From contig MSED01000007.1 of the NCBI GenBank assembly GCA_002099365.1, positions 248,001-312,000 of the forward strand: a DNA stretch of 64,000 nt. Reading direction: 5' to 3'. Origin of the DNA: Phialophora verrucosa (Eukaryota; Ascomycota; Eurotiomycetes; Chaetothyriales; Herpotrichiellaceae). Numbering within the stretch: position 1 is the first letter of the stretch; the number at the start of each line of letters is the position of its first letter. A program made the translations under genes and the position numbers. The notes under the pieces are model-generated. The model had not been told where the DNA came from. It saw only the letters and a list, made by a program, of their open reading frames with translations, and ran no database searches. Below, one piece after another: positions 54,756 to 64,000 of the stretch.

Positions 54756-55705
54756 CTACTGGTCGTGGAAAATATTCAGCGGTAGGGTTGCCGCAACACC
54801 GAAATTAGGCATGTCCACCACCTCTGCCAGCTTGAGGTCCACGGCAATAGACGCAAGCATGTATGCTTCGGGCCGGGTCAGTCCTCTCGTGGCCGTGAGG
54901 TAATTGATGATGCCGCGCACAGCATCCCGGGTGGCCTCGAGCAGGTCGGAATGGATGCCCAAGGCGGCGTAGGAGCCGCGGTCCTCGAAGCCAGCAACGG
55001 GCGCGACGGGCGCGGACAAGTAATGGGGCGAGGCGACCCAGTCGTGGTTCTTCCGCACCGTCAGGCGGAGAGTCACTGCATGGACGTCTCGATGGCCGTG
55101 CCGCAGACCTCGCCGTCACCCTGGGCGGCGTGGCCGTCTCCGCAGCTGAAGAGCGCGCCGGGCGTCTTGACGGGGAGGAAGAGCTTCGACCCCACGGTCA
55201 GGTGGCGACAGTCGATGTTGCCTCCCGTGTTGAGAGGCGGGATGGTCGAGAACTCGCCGTCCGCTTCGGGAGCGACGCCCATTTCACCCAAGAACGGCCG
55301 CAGCGGGATCCGAATCCCCTCTTTGAACGTCGCGTAAGGCTTGTCCGCGGGGAGTTGCCAGATTTTGATTGCAGGTTCGCGGAACTCGTCGGCGAGCACA
55401 CCGAAGCCGGGCATGATGGCTGTCCATCCCCAATCCGCCGTCTTCAGGTCCAGGATCTCGACTTCCAGTGCATCTCCAGGCTCGGCCCCGTTGACGTACA
55501 CCGGACCGTAGACGGGATCTGCGAGCTCAATGTCAAACTTGGAGACGTCCTCGGCCGAAGTTGACTGTGAGACCTGCCCGTTGCTGGCGTCAAGGGCGTC
55601 GAATGTCACAACGGCGCCCGAGTCGACCTTCAGCACGGGAGCGATGGTCTTGGACCATTTCAGGTGGCTCTGGCGTCGGTTGATATGCAGGGAATGAGAA
55701 CCCAT
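54756..55705 (-). pseudogene. acetamidase/formamidase (FmdA/AmdA family) with a frameshift
   Basis: Hydrolase releasing ammonia from formamide or short amides. Translation from the ATG at 55705 gives MGSHSLHINRRQSHLKWSK, then IELADPVYGPVYVNGAEPGD, DWGWTAIMPGFGVLADEF and NTGGNIDCRHLTVGSKLFLP. GDGHAAQGDGEVCGTAIETS follows; all are hallmarks. The frame stops at TGA 55075-55073 right after ETSMQ. The same protein goes on in the -1 frame from 55076: TLRLTVRKNHDWVASPHYL, TRPEAYMLASIAVDLKLAEV and NIFHDQ to the stop at 54756. A single missing base therefore splits an otherwise full-length gene (about 316 positions). No intron explains it. It may be a recent pseudogene or an assembly error. The ATG at 55705 was preferred because the family's N-terminus begins there. 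Confidence 0.85.
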
Positions 55706-55833
55706 TTCGCGAGATCGGGGCTGGAGGGACAGACAGTGATGGTCAAGTGAGCGAGTGTTGCAGGTCTTTGCGCGCACTGGCTGGCGACGCAGCAATGGCA
55801 ATATGACCGTGAGAAAAGGGCAGCCTGATCTGA

Positions 55834-55871
55834 AGATGCATCATCTTTCTCCATCACTGATGATGCATCAT
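55834..55871. promoter_or_regulatory. pair of GATGCATC palindromes upstream of the formamidase
   Basis: GATGCATC at 55835-55842 and the 12-bp perfect palindrome ATGATGCATCAT at 55860-55871 lie about 130-165 bp upstream of the formamidase ATG. The doubled symmetric sequence suggests a binding site for a dimeric regulator; no known factor is assigned. Confidence 0.35.
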
Positions 55872-56890
55872 GCGTGCGGAAAAGCGCGCGCATATCGGTT
55901 TCCACAACTAAGCCGTACCAGGAAGGAGCTTCGGGCGGACAATCATCGGGGAAATCGGTGGTAGCAGTCGCTTGGAGGGACCTCGATGTCCCCAATGGCG
56001 CGTGCCCATCGCGGTCTCGGAACCTAGACCAAGCCATGGTTACACACAGTGGACCGTCCAGGCATTTTTCAGCCATTGCAAAGGTCTTGTCTCCTGTCGT
56101 TCCACACGGCACGGGAATGGACAAGGCTGATGATACAGTATCCGAATGACGATCCCAGTGTAGATGTCGTGGCTGGGATGGGAATGAGCTGAAGGGAGGA
56201 AATAACTACACGTCACCTTCCTGCGCAGACGGTCGTCGAGTCCTCTGTGCTTGGCCAACAGGGGGATGGTAAGAGAACGAGTATCGAGCTGTTGTGCAAG
56301 TGACTGGCCATAAATGGAGTATCGAAGGCGTTCAAACTCCACGCATCCTGTTCTTAGCAATTCAAAGACCAGCAGTACTATACCTAGTATGATGTACTCG
56401 GAGGAACGCACATTCACAGGTGTGATTACCTTTGAAGTATTTCGAATACATACTTACTCCACAGACAATAAAGTAATGCAATGCTTAGCTTGCAGCGAAA
56501 CTGCGAGGGTTTAGGCTGCATAACCCCAGTCACATTTATCCTGCGGATCGTAGATAAGTCGACCAGGCTGAGCGAGGTTCCATATTCGAGGGATCCTATG
56601 TATGTATGTGGCTTACTATGAAGCTTCCGTAAAGTAATGGCCAAATGCCGCGCAGGGAAGCTGTAGACGACGTTGGGAGATGGGGCTCTCACCAGTCCAG
56701 TCCAGTCCTATGTACGTAAGCCATCCGACTGCATGTCCTCGGTATCATTTATAATGGCGACAAATCGTTCCTGCAGGATCGAATATAGAGGTTAGCGAGG
56801 GAAAATGGGGCCCGAACACCGCCACGGTGTCACGGGCTTGCGTGGTGCGACAGACAGCTTGGCCGGAGTCGAGGAAACTTTCCGATCGAA

Positions 56891-56920
56891 ATCCCCATCC
56901 CCATCCCCATCCCCGTGCCC
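56891..56920. repeat. (ATCCCC)5 microsatellite
   Basis: Five perfect 6-bp units. Confidence 0.9.
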
Positions 56921-58328
56921 CCCAACAGGGTTTCTTTCACATGCGTCTTGACGTGACAAAGTTTCAAGAGCAAATAATCGAAACCATGCGCGAAGGATCA
57001 ATCATCTGCAGCGTCGCTGTCAAAGCGGTACGCGATACTTGTATGCATAACCCGTACTCCGTCCTCGGTACACTATGTACAGAGCGTAGGACATCATGCT
57101 TGTCTCAGATCCAGCCGCTCTGTCCTGGTCGAGACTGCGTCCAAGGCCTCGTACTGTGCAAGGCCCGCCCCGCAACCAACAGTTTTTCGGTACGAGTACT
57201 GTGGCGTCGGCGCCTGGCTAACGAGAACAGCCAGCCTCAAACGCAGACTGTGCCGTAATGAGCAACATACGACTGAACAGCGTTAGGGCGGGAGGCCTGA
57301 GTACGGGTACCGGTCTGTACTGCGAAGGTCCCCCAGATGCAGTAGCCCAAAATATACGACGCACGCAGCCGAGAAGGCCTCGCCGGGGCCCCAAGCGAAA
57401 GTAATTGCCATGGTCAGCTTAGTCGGTTCAAATCTCAAACCCAGAGCATGGGCCCCACGAAGCGCCACCAACTCGCACGCCCCCCTGCTAATCTGCGAAA
57501 CTTCAAAGTTCATCACACCGACACACAGATGGCCCTTTCTTCTATACTCGCCCAATACTAGGTAGACGGGGCAGCGTAAGAGTTCTACTTGTATTGTGCC
57601 ACGGCATCGACGGGCATCGTCCATACCGAGTACATGGATTCGTCCGTCCTCCAGGCCAATGGGGGTATTTAGGCCCGCCAATTCCGTTCCAGTACTACAT
57701 AAGCGCGGCGAGATTGCGTCTTCAGATTGAGAGGGAAAAGTCTAAGGACCCTTTACCCTTCTCGAAAGCCACCGCCGCTGCCGCTCGCTGGGTTGATGAC
57801 CACCTGGCCATGCTACCTGAGTAATAGCAGCTCCTGGCTCTTGGCAGCCAGGTCGACCCGTTTCGCCTCCCAGACTGCCGCAGTGCACTAGCCCGCTATC
57901 GCGCTCCCAGGCCAGCAAGGGCCCAATCACCTCACTGGCCTGAACGGATATCACAAGTCGTATCCGTTTGATGGCCCTGGGCCGCTGGCGGCGGCTCTTT
58001 TTCTTTAAGCTTTCAGCCCCCCCGATCCTCCAGCACACGATAGTTGCCCCCGCCTGCGCATGTATGTCCTGAATCCTGATGCGACACCGGGGGGGTGGTG
58101 ATGTTATTTTGGACGGTCTGCGAGAGAGCCTCTAACTTGCGACCGCCCTCGTCGTTTTAAATAAAGGGCGCGCTGCCGCTGCCAGTCCGCCATGTCCCGC
58201 CCCTTTCGGCTCCTACCGTCCGTTCGCTTGTTCGTCTTGAATGGTTTTTTCTCGGGTGGTACTCGTAGCGGGAGCCTGAATCTTTTCCCCTCTCCCCTCT
58301 GTCTGCTTCTTGTGCAGGTACATGCAGG

Positions 58329-60585
58329 ATGACCTCTCGCTACTCTCGTCTGAACCCTTCCCTCGGTCCCGATACAAGTCGTGAACACCTGACGGGGAAC
58401 CCCAATGATTTCGCCCATCCGAACGACGTGCCTCTGAGTAACATGGCCGGCCAAACGTATGGGGGGGATTGGAGGCAGCCATCATCCAGCGATAACGGGT
58501 ACTTCGACGACAGCATGGGGAAATCGGACAGGCCGCACGTCCAGTCCAGACCGACAGGTAGGTAAATCAGGAGGTGTGTGCGTTTTTGGCGTGTTCCTTT
58601 CTAGCAGTCCCCACGACCAATTCGTTGACACATTTTCTTTTCGGGGGAATAAAAGGGGCCAGCCAGAGAACGAACACCGGAATCAGCATCCCGTCCGTGG
58701 CGTCGTCGCCGTGGGAGCACAAACTCAACGAGAAGCATCTCCGGGACGTGCCCACGACGACGGACACGGTCCGATACTTCGACCCCCGGCGGCAGACGCG
58801 CCGCGTGTTCCTCGAGTGCCTGTTCATGTGGTTCTGGACCGTGGGCATCTGCGGCGCGTTGGCAGGCACCATGTACGGGTTTTCGACGCTCGACACGGGC
58901 CTCACCAAGAAGCAGAAGTACGTCTACAATGCCCTGATCACGGGTCTGTCCATCGTCCTGGGTCTCGCGTTCGCCGCCCAGTTCAAGCAGTACGCCGAGA
59001 TGATGCGGTGGCGGTTCCTGGCGTCCCAGTACCGCACCATCCAGGACTTCGAGGACGTGCTCGGCTGCGACAGCTACCGGAGCACCCTGCGCATCATGTG
59101 GTCCGGCCGCCGTCCGGGCACCTGGTATCCCAGCAAGGCGCAGGTCCTCGCCGCGTTCTGGCTCCTCGTCTTTGTCATCTTCAACGTGTGTGCCGCGCTG
59201 CTGGGTCTGACGTACTCGATCGACGTCTCCGACACGGTTGTCCACCTTTCCTATGGTACGTGAGCCCGAGCCATCCCTGCCCGATGACGACGGCCCCCTT
59301 CCCCCAGGCAAAGACGGTGCAGTACTGACTCAGTTACGTGCCAGGCAAAAGCAGCGTCGCCGACCTGTCGTACATCTCGAGCCAGCAACAGCCCGCCAGC
59401 AGCCTGCCGTACGACGTCGAGTTCCAGAAGGCGGCGGCCAACCTCTGGGGCCAAGTGGGGCAAAACTTCCCGTTCTACCAGGTGGACCTGGACGACCCGA
59501 TCGGGGACTTCAACGCGCGCTACTACAGCGAGGACGGCAGCTTCTGGTTCTACCGGTTCGTCGACATTTCGGCGGCGGACCAGAAGACGAACCGGGTGAC
59601 GCAGCGCACCGTGTCCAGCACGGCGTCGTGCGTCGAGTACACGGTCACGTTCGGCGGGTACGCCGGGCTCAACACGGACGACCCGGACCTGATCTTCACG
59701 CTGCAGTGGACGGACGACCGGGGCAACGAGTTCGTCGACGGCGTCACCAACGCGGCGACGGGCCAGACGACGTGGATGGGCAACTCGAGCAGCGCGTGCG
59801 GGCCGCGCTGCGCCCAGATCCTGGCGCTCCAGTCGGCCAACAACCTGACGGCCGCCGAGGCCGGGCCGGGCGTCACGGCGGTGCCGACGCCGCGGCTGTG
59901 GGCGTGCAACAACACGGTGGGCCACGTGCTGAACACGGACGTCGACGGCTTCGACAATTCGACCCTCCTCGACCTGCCGGACGAGCAGGCGGCCATCCTG
60001 GCGGGCGCGATCGGCTGGACCGGTATTCAGACGGTCGGCTCCGACCTGCAGTACGCGCTCTTCAACGGCGACACCCTGTACAACCCGCCCGGGAACGTCA
60101 CGGCCGAGGACATGGCCACGCTGGTCATGTCCTTCACGGTCGGCGCGGTGTCGGCCAGCGACGGCTTCGGGGGCCCGCGCATGAACCTGACGGGCTCCTT
60201 CAGCCCCAGCCCCGCCCAGGTCGTCAACGTCAAGTGGGCCGACGCCGGCGGCATCCTGGCCGGCATCCCCTTTGTGCAGTTCGTCATGCTAGTCGGCGTC
60301 GTGTGGTTCGCGAGCAAGGCCATCATCCTCGAGCCGAGCTACATGACCGCCGCCCACCTGTTGTACCCGGTCGTGCAGAAGGTGGGCAAGGACGGCTGTC
60401 TGTTCACCGTCGACGAGATGGCCGAGCGACTAGGTCCCAATTACAGGATCGCATATGGCGTCCGTCCGGACCCGGCAGACCCGGGCCGCCACGACACCAC
60501 GTTCGTGCGCGATCTGGATGTCATCGAGGAGTCCGAGGGTTATGGGTATATCCGTGGGTCTATGCCCGAGGGGAGGTATGACTGA
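58329..60585 (+). CDS. four-helix fungal membrane protein of unknown function
   Basis: Predicted 689-aa integral membrane protein from exons 58329-58557, 58656-59255 and 59345-60585 (introns 98 and 89 nt). The first about 125 residues are hydrophilic. Likely helices: about 127-152 (VFLECLFMWFWTVGICGALA onward), about 167-186 (YNALITGLSIVLGLAFAAQF), about 240-264 (LAAFWLLVFVIFNVCAALLG), and a late one near 577-603 (AGIPFVQFVMLVGVVWFASK). Between helices 3 and 4 is a domain of about 300 residues with paired cysteines and sites such as NNT, NNLT and NLT, probably outside the cell or in the lumen. The third exon is strikingly GC-rich. I do not recognise a named family and claim no function; similar architecture is common among fungal hypothetical proteins. 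Confidence 0.8.
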
Positions 60586-60965
60586 GAGAGCCGTTGTCCA
60601 TCATGAAACACTGTATTGCGTAACCAGCGAGAGCATTTGGTCGGGGGTTCTTGTACTGTATCTGTCCGCGTGTAATAGTAGGGTGGCTTCACTGGGACCG
60701 AAATGCCGACATCATCTCAGCGGTGAATGACCGGCCGTCTGAGCATATCTATTCTTTGTGGTTCTTTGGCGCTGTGCATCTATGCCTTCTATGGGCCACG
60801 CCGCCATTGCTCCTGGAGCGAGTCTATCTGTGATTATTCCATACCTTATGCCGTCCGTCTCGTCCTGCTTTCTATATGTATGCTGGTCTTCCACAGGATG
60901 TCGCGCCGTGTCTTAAGAGCCAGCGCCGAAACATACCGTATGCTGACACACCCATGCCGCAATAC
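60586..60965. other. convergent intergenic region
   Basis: About 380 bp between two convergent genes. Nothing recognised. Confidence 0.4.
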
Positions 60966-62126
60966 TCACAGCCTCGCTGTCACGGGAGTAGCCTCATCTT
61001 CAATGCTCCCTATGCGTTGTCCGTTCTCGTTGAACTCGATCTTCTTGCCGGTAATAAGACTCTCTTGCAGTGCGCACCCGATCTTGACGGCGGCAACGGC
61101 ACCCTCTAGTTGGAATGGAGGCTCTGTGTCGTCGAGGCAGCAGGCTGTAAATTCATTTGCCTCGGTGATGAAGGCCTCGCGGAAGCGACCATAATAATGT
61201 GGCGGGATCTCTCGGCGGATGCCCGAGGGTTCGTAGATGTGGACCAGATTGGACATTGGCTGGGTGTTGACGGCAAGCTTCCCTTCTGTGCCGGTGATCT
61301 CAGTGCTGTCCTCCTGGCCGGCGGCCATCATTCTCGAGCAGTAGAGCTGTGCAATCTTGCCGCCGTAGAACTCGACAATGCCCAGCGCGTTGTCTCGGTC
61401 ATTGTATTTCCGGAGTTCTGGCGAGACGGCGGTGATGCCGATGGCAGTGACCGACTTGACGACGGAATCCTCCCCAAAGAACCAGAGAGCCAAGTCAATG
61501 TCGTGGATGGAGCAGTCGACGAAGATGCCGCCCGAGAACTGAGCATACTGGACGAAGAAGCCCGAGGGGTCGAGTTTGTCGCAGGTTTGAGAGCGGAAGA
61601 CGGCCGGTCGACCGATCAGACCGGCGCGCATCTTCTCGTAGGCATCACGATATGATGCGTCGAATCGGCGTGAGAAGCCGCAGATGACTTTCTGCTTTGG
61701 GTACTCTTTTCTTGACGCACGGTACGCCGTGACGACGGCTTGTGACTGTTGGCGAGAGATTAGAAAAGACTGCGCCAGAGGGGCCTAAGGCCCAGGACGT
61801 ACCACTTCTGGATTTGTGCTCAGTGGCTTCTCACAGAGGACATGGTGACCGAGTCGGATGGCCTTGATTGCTTGTTCGGCATGGACAGCAGTGGCCGAGG
61901 CGATGACAACTGCCTGCAAATCCTTCTCTTCCCTCAACATCTCATCGTAATCCGCGTACGCTCTGACGCCTTCCAAATTCCGAGCGGCCCATGCCAGTTC
62001 CTTTGGATCTGGCGAGGACACTGCAACGACTTCTGCGCGAGGCGTCATTGTATGGAAGTGCAGAGCATGGCGCGCTCCCATCCGCCCCAGTCCGGCGATT
62101 GCTATCTTGAGTCTCGGCGAAGACAT
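60966..62126 (-). CDS. Gfo/Idh/MocA-family NAD(P)-dependent oxidoreductase
   Basis: Dehydrogenase of the glucose-fructose oxidoreductase/inositol 2-dehydrogenase superfamily, 367 aa. Exons 62126-61803 and 61745-60966 are separated by a 57-nt intron. The Rossmann start reads LKIAIAGLGRMGARHALHFH (GxGxxG); VVIASATAVHAEQ and HVLCEKPLSTNPEV carry the conserved EKP motif. The catalytic region has GGIFVDCSIHDIDLALWFFG, with Asp and His in the expected HDID context, and VEFYGGKIAQLYCSRMMA. GTEGKLAVN is the usual later turn. The start MSSPRLKI fits directly onto the first beta strand. Inositol dehydrogenase is the nearest group by motif impression, but sugar specificity cannot be told from sequence. 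Confidence 0.9.
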
Positions 62127-63260
62127 GGTTGCTGGATGTTGACGGGAATTGATGCAGGAAGGAGACGAAATACGAGCTGAAGGCACAAAGATAACTGCAG
62201 TCACAACTCACCGCTTGTCATGTGCAAAGAGCAAATCTCATTGAGTTCAGTACATTGGCCGAGCGTCTAGATTGGGATTTGCAAACCAATATCCACATTG
62301 ATGAAAATCGTTCTGGGCGGTGAGTGACGGCACCTTGCGCCTAAGCACACGAGTAATTACTGTACCGTACTCGTACCACCAGGACTCTTAGGCTTCCCCA
62401 GGCGGCGCATACGGAAGGAGTTGCCCCTCTGCTGGGGGTTGTTCTCGCCAGGCCAGCGACGGAAAGCTTCCCGCTGCCGGTTGTCCTTCCCCTCACATCC
62501 AGGGTAGAAACTCGTACCTCAGATCAAGGCAGGTTGCTAACATCTTCCTCGCCACGGAGAAACCGACAGAACCTGTGAACGTCTCTTGACGTCCAAGGAG
62601 AGCTAGAGGAGCGCGAAGAGCACCTCAATCTGTCACCCGCTCCCCTGACGATGAGGCAAGCGGGCATTGCCACGACACCGAGAAATGAATGATTGTTCAA
62701 CCGTATCCGTCCTTGCTGAACCAACTACGAGTACGCTCCTCAGCCCGTGCGGTCTTTGCGAGAGTTCTCGGCCTTTCAGAAACGCGGCGCCCTTCTTAGG
62801 AGGTGTGAACGGTACAGGCTAACGGACATTCATGGTGTTGATCATCCAGGGTGCCTTTCGCCGGCGTCTCCATTGACAACACGGCAGTATCTCGAGTGCG
62901 CAGTTAGTTTTCTCGATGTTCTTGATTCGGCTACGAAAAGAACAGCTGGCTCAGTTGGAAGTCCACGGAATTCAATTCTCCCGGATGCTGATCCGTGCAA
63001 TCGGCACCGAGTGGTGGATTGACCTGTTCATGCATGGTTCAACTTCGTAGGTAGGTGCGCATGCCGCAGTCCAGTGCATGTCCGACTCGCGATGAGGGTA
63101 ATTGCGTGCGTGCCACACGTCCACATCTACACCCCGAGAGTCCTCCGCGGTACCACCAGTAGCCTCTGCGTAGGTAGACACACACATACACGCCTGCTCG
63201 GTCGTTGGCCATCCTATCCTTCTCCCAGAATGTGTCGCTCATTCCCAAGCCAGCCATCCG
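62127..63260. other. intergenic region
   Basis: About 1.1 kb between the oxidoreductase promoter and the 3' end of the metallopeptidase gene. No gene or repeat recognised. Confidence 0.5.
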
Positions 63261-64000
63261 TCACGACCACTCGAATCCCATGTCAAGCAGAAGGTCGAGC
63301 ACGGAGGTGACGTTCCCAGTATCAGAGCGTCGCTCCTTGGCCATTTGCGCCGCGGACGGAGGGTTGCCACCACGTCGGCTCGGCGGATCTGGCGCGGGAA
63401 CGGGCCCTCGCCTCCCGTTGAAAGTTTGGTCTATATCGGCGTTTGCGGGGCCAAAGGGTCGTCCGCACTTCTGTCACGACGTTAGCCTGGGAAATGACCA
63501 CTCCGGTTCCGACTCGGGGACAACCTTCACGGTTTGTGTTGAGAAGGCGCAGGCGAAGAATGCAAAGGGAGGCACGTACCCAAGACCAGTACTTCGACAA
63601 GGCGTACCACACGTAGTTATCAACATTCTGGATGGATTGGGACATCCCCGTGTTCGGATCCGGAGGCCGCTGGTTGAGGTTCGCCGCCTTCCACGGCCCG
63701 TCTGTAGGGCTCGGTCAGCATGAGCTGTTCGGTAATGACGGGGCGGGTATCCACAGCCACCACCCCTTCCAGCGAGAAAGACATACAAGAACGGTCATCG
63801 GGGGGATAGTCCACGATCTTGTGGACCCGAGAGTTGTACCCGTAGTGTCGGCCATCATAGATGAAGTTGTCGTAATTGGCGACCCCAGCAAAGACATCGG
63901 GACAATGAAATATCTCATGCAGAACCGTCGACCCAGTGACCTTCTGGTACCCAGAATCTGTGTCCCCGAGGCCGCTGCAGCCCCAGCCAGGGAGTGGTTC
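63261..64000 (-). CDS. M35-like (aspzincin) metallopeptidase, 3' part only
   Basis: C-terminal part of a zinc endopeptidase whose 5' end lies beyond the right edge. Visible exons are 64000-63787 (partial), 63701-63580 and 63470-63261, with introns of 85 and 109 nt. The zinc motif is GSTVLHEIFHCPDV (HExxH). A downstream DDRSYGPWKAANLNQ provides the aspartate of an aspzincin-type DxxYG motif, and its Tyr codon is assembled across the 85-nt intron. SIQNVDNYVWYALSKYWSW follows, as in M35/lysine-specific relatives. The last exon codes a proline/arginine-rich tail, ending LLLDMGFEWS, that I cannot match. Such enzymes are usually secreted; the signal peptide is outside the window. Confidence 0.8.

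Larger units (their letters stand above)
55706..58328. other. divergent intergenic region
   Basis: About 2.6 kb between the formamidase and the membrane-protein gene, with no gene recognised. It contains two dyad sequences near the formamidase start and an (ATCCCC)5 tract. Confidence 0.5.

Noticed and set aside
57421..57440. GGTTCAAATCTC resembling a tRNA B-box
   Set aside because: No A-box, cloverleaf or acceptor-stem pairing could be drawn around it.
57283..57681. 132-codon minus-strand frame in the intergenic region
   Set aside because: It begins at TTG, not ATG, and shows no recognisable domain.
59238..60581. 447-codon frame overlapping the last exon of the membrane protein, plus long minus-strand frames there
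   Set aside because: These are shadows caused by the high GC content; the chosen frame alone gives helices, cysteines and glycosylation sites.

Overview
This window looks like nuclear DNA of a filamentous ascomycete (Pezizomycotina). Genes lie on both strands and are well spaced. Most are split by short GT-AG introns (about 44-156 nt, often with a CTRAC-like branch point just before the acceptor). Their families are typical of these fungi: HET-domain protein, Zn2Cys6 regulators, a trihydroxynaphthalene-reductase-like SDR, Dal5-type and GABA/choline-type permeases, and fungal-type urease accessory and amine-oxidase genes. I cannot fix the genus from sequence alone. I placed exon borders by hand from frame, splice signals and family fit. 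No tRNA, rRNA or CRISPR was recognised.

Layout. 0.3-12 kb: Dal5-family transporter (-), TauD/TfdA-type dioxygenase (+), HET-domain protein (+), relic of an FAD monooxygenase, Zn2Cys6 regulator (-). 13-27 kb, mostly housekeeping: tandem-GFA protein (+), mitochondrial MnSOD (-) sharing a 253-bp promoter with the spliceosome-disassembly G-patch protein TFIP11/Ntr1 (+), melanin-type naphthol reductase (-), ARMH3/DUF1741 protein (-), Isa1 iron-sulfur assembly factor (+), Dabb-domain protein (-), UreG (+). 27.4-37 kb: a Ty3/Gypsy gag fragment, then an apparent amine-catabolism cluster of APC-type amine permease (+), MAO-N-type amine oxidase (- with an in-frame TAG), EutQ-like cupin (+), Rieske choline-monooxygenase-like oxygenase (+) and Zn2Cys6 regulator (+). 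37.5-39.7 kb: two adjacent nucleotidyltransferase-fold genes. 40.8-53.3 kb: Utp7 ribosome-biogenesis WD protein (-), secreted type-B carboxylesterase (+), a fungal regulator-like gene without a zinc cluster (-), a gene-poor 3.8 kb stretch, and a PHO89-type phosphate symporter (+). 53.3-64 kb: an AT-rich gene-free stretch, a frameshifted FmdA-type formamidase/acetamidase (-), a four-helix membrane protein of unknown function (+), a Gfo/Idh/MocA oxidoreductase (-), and the 3' part of an M35-like (aspzincin) metallopeptidase (-) that runs off the right edge.

The most coherent unit is the amine cluster: uptake (permease), oxidative deamination (MAO-N), Rieske mono-oxygenation of an amine such as choline or betaine, a small EutQ-type cupin and a local regulator. 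Its substrate is inferred, not shown. Three loci carry visible lesions: the FAD monooxygenase relic, the amine oxidase and the formamidase.
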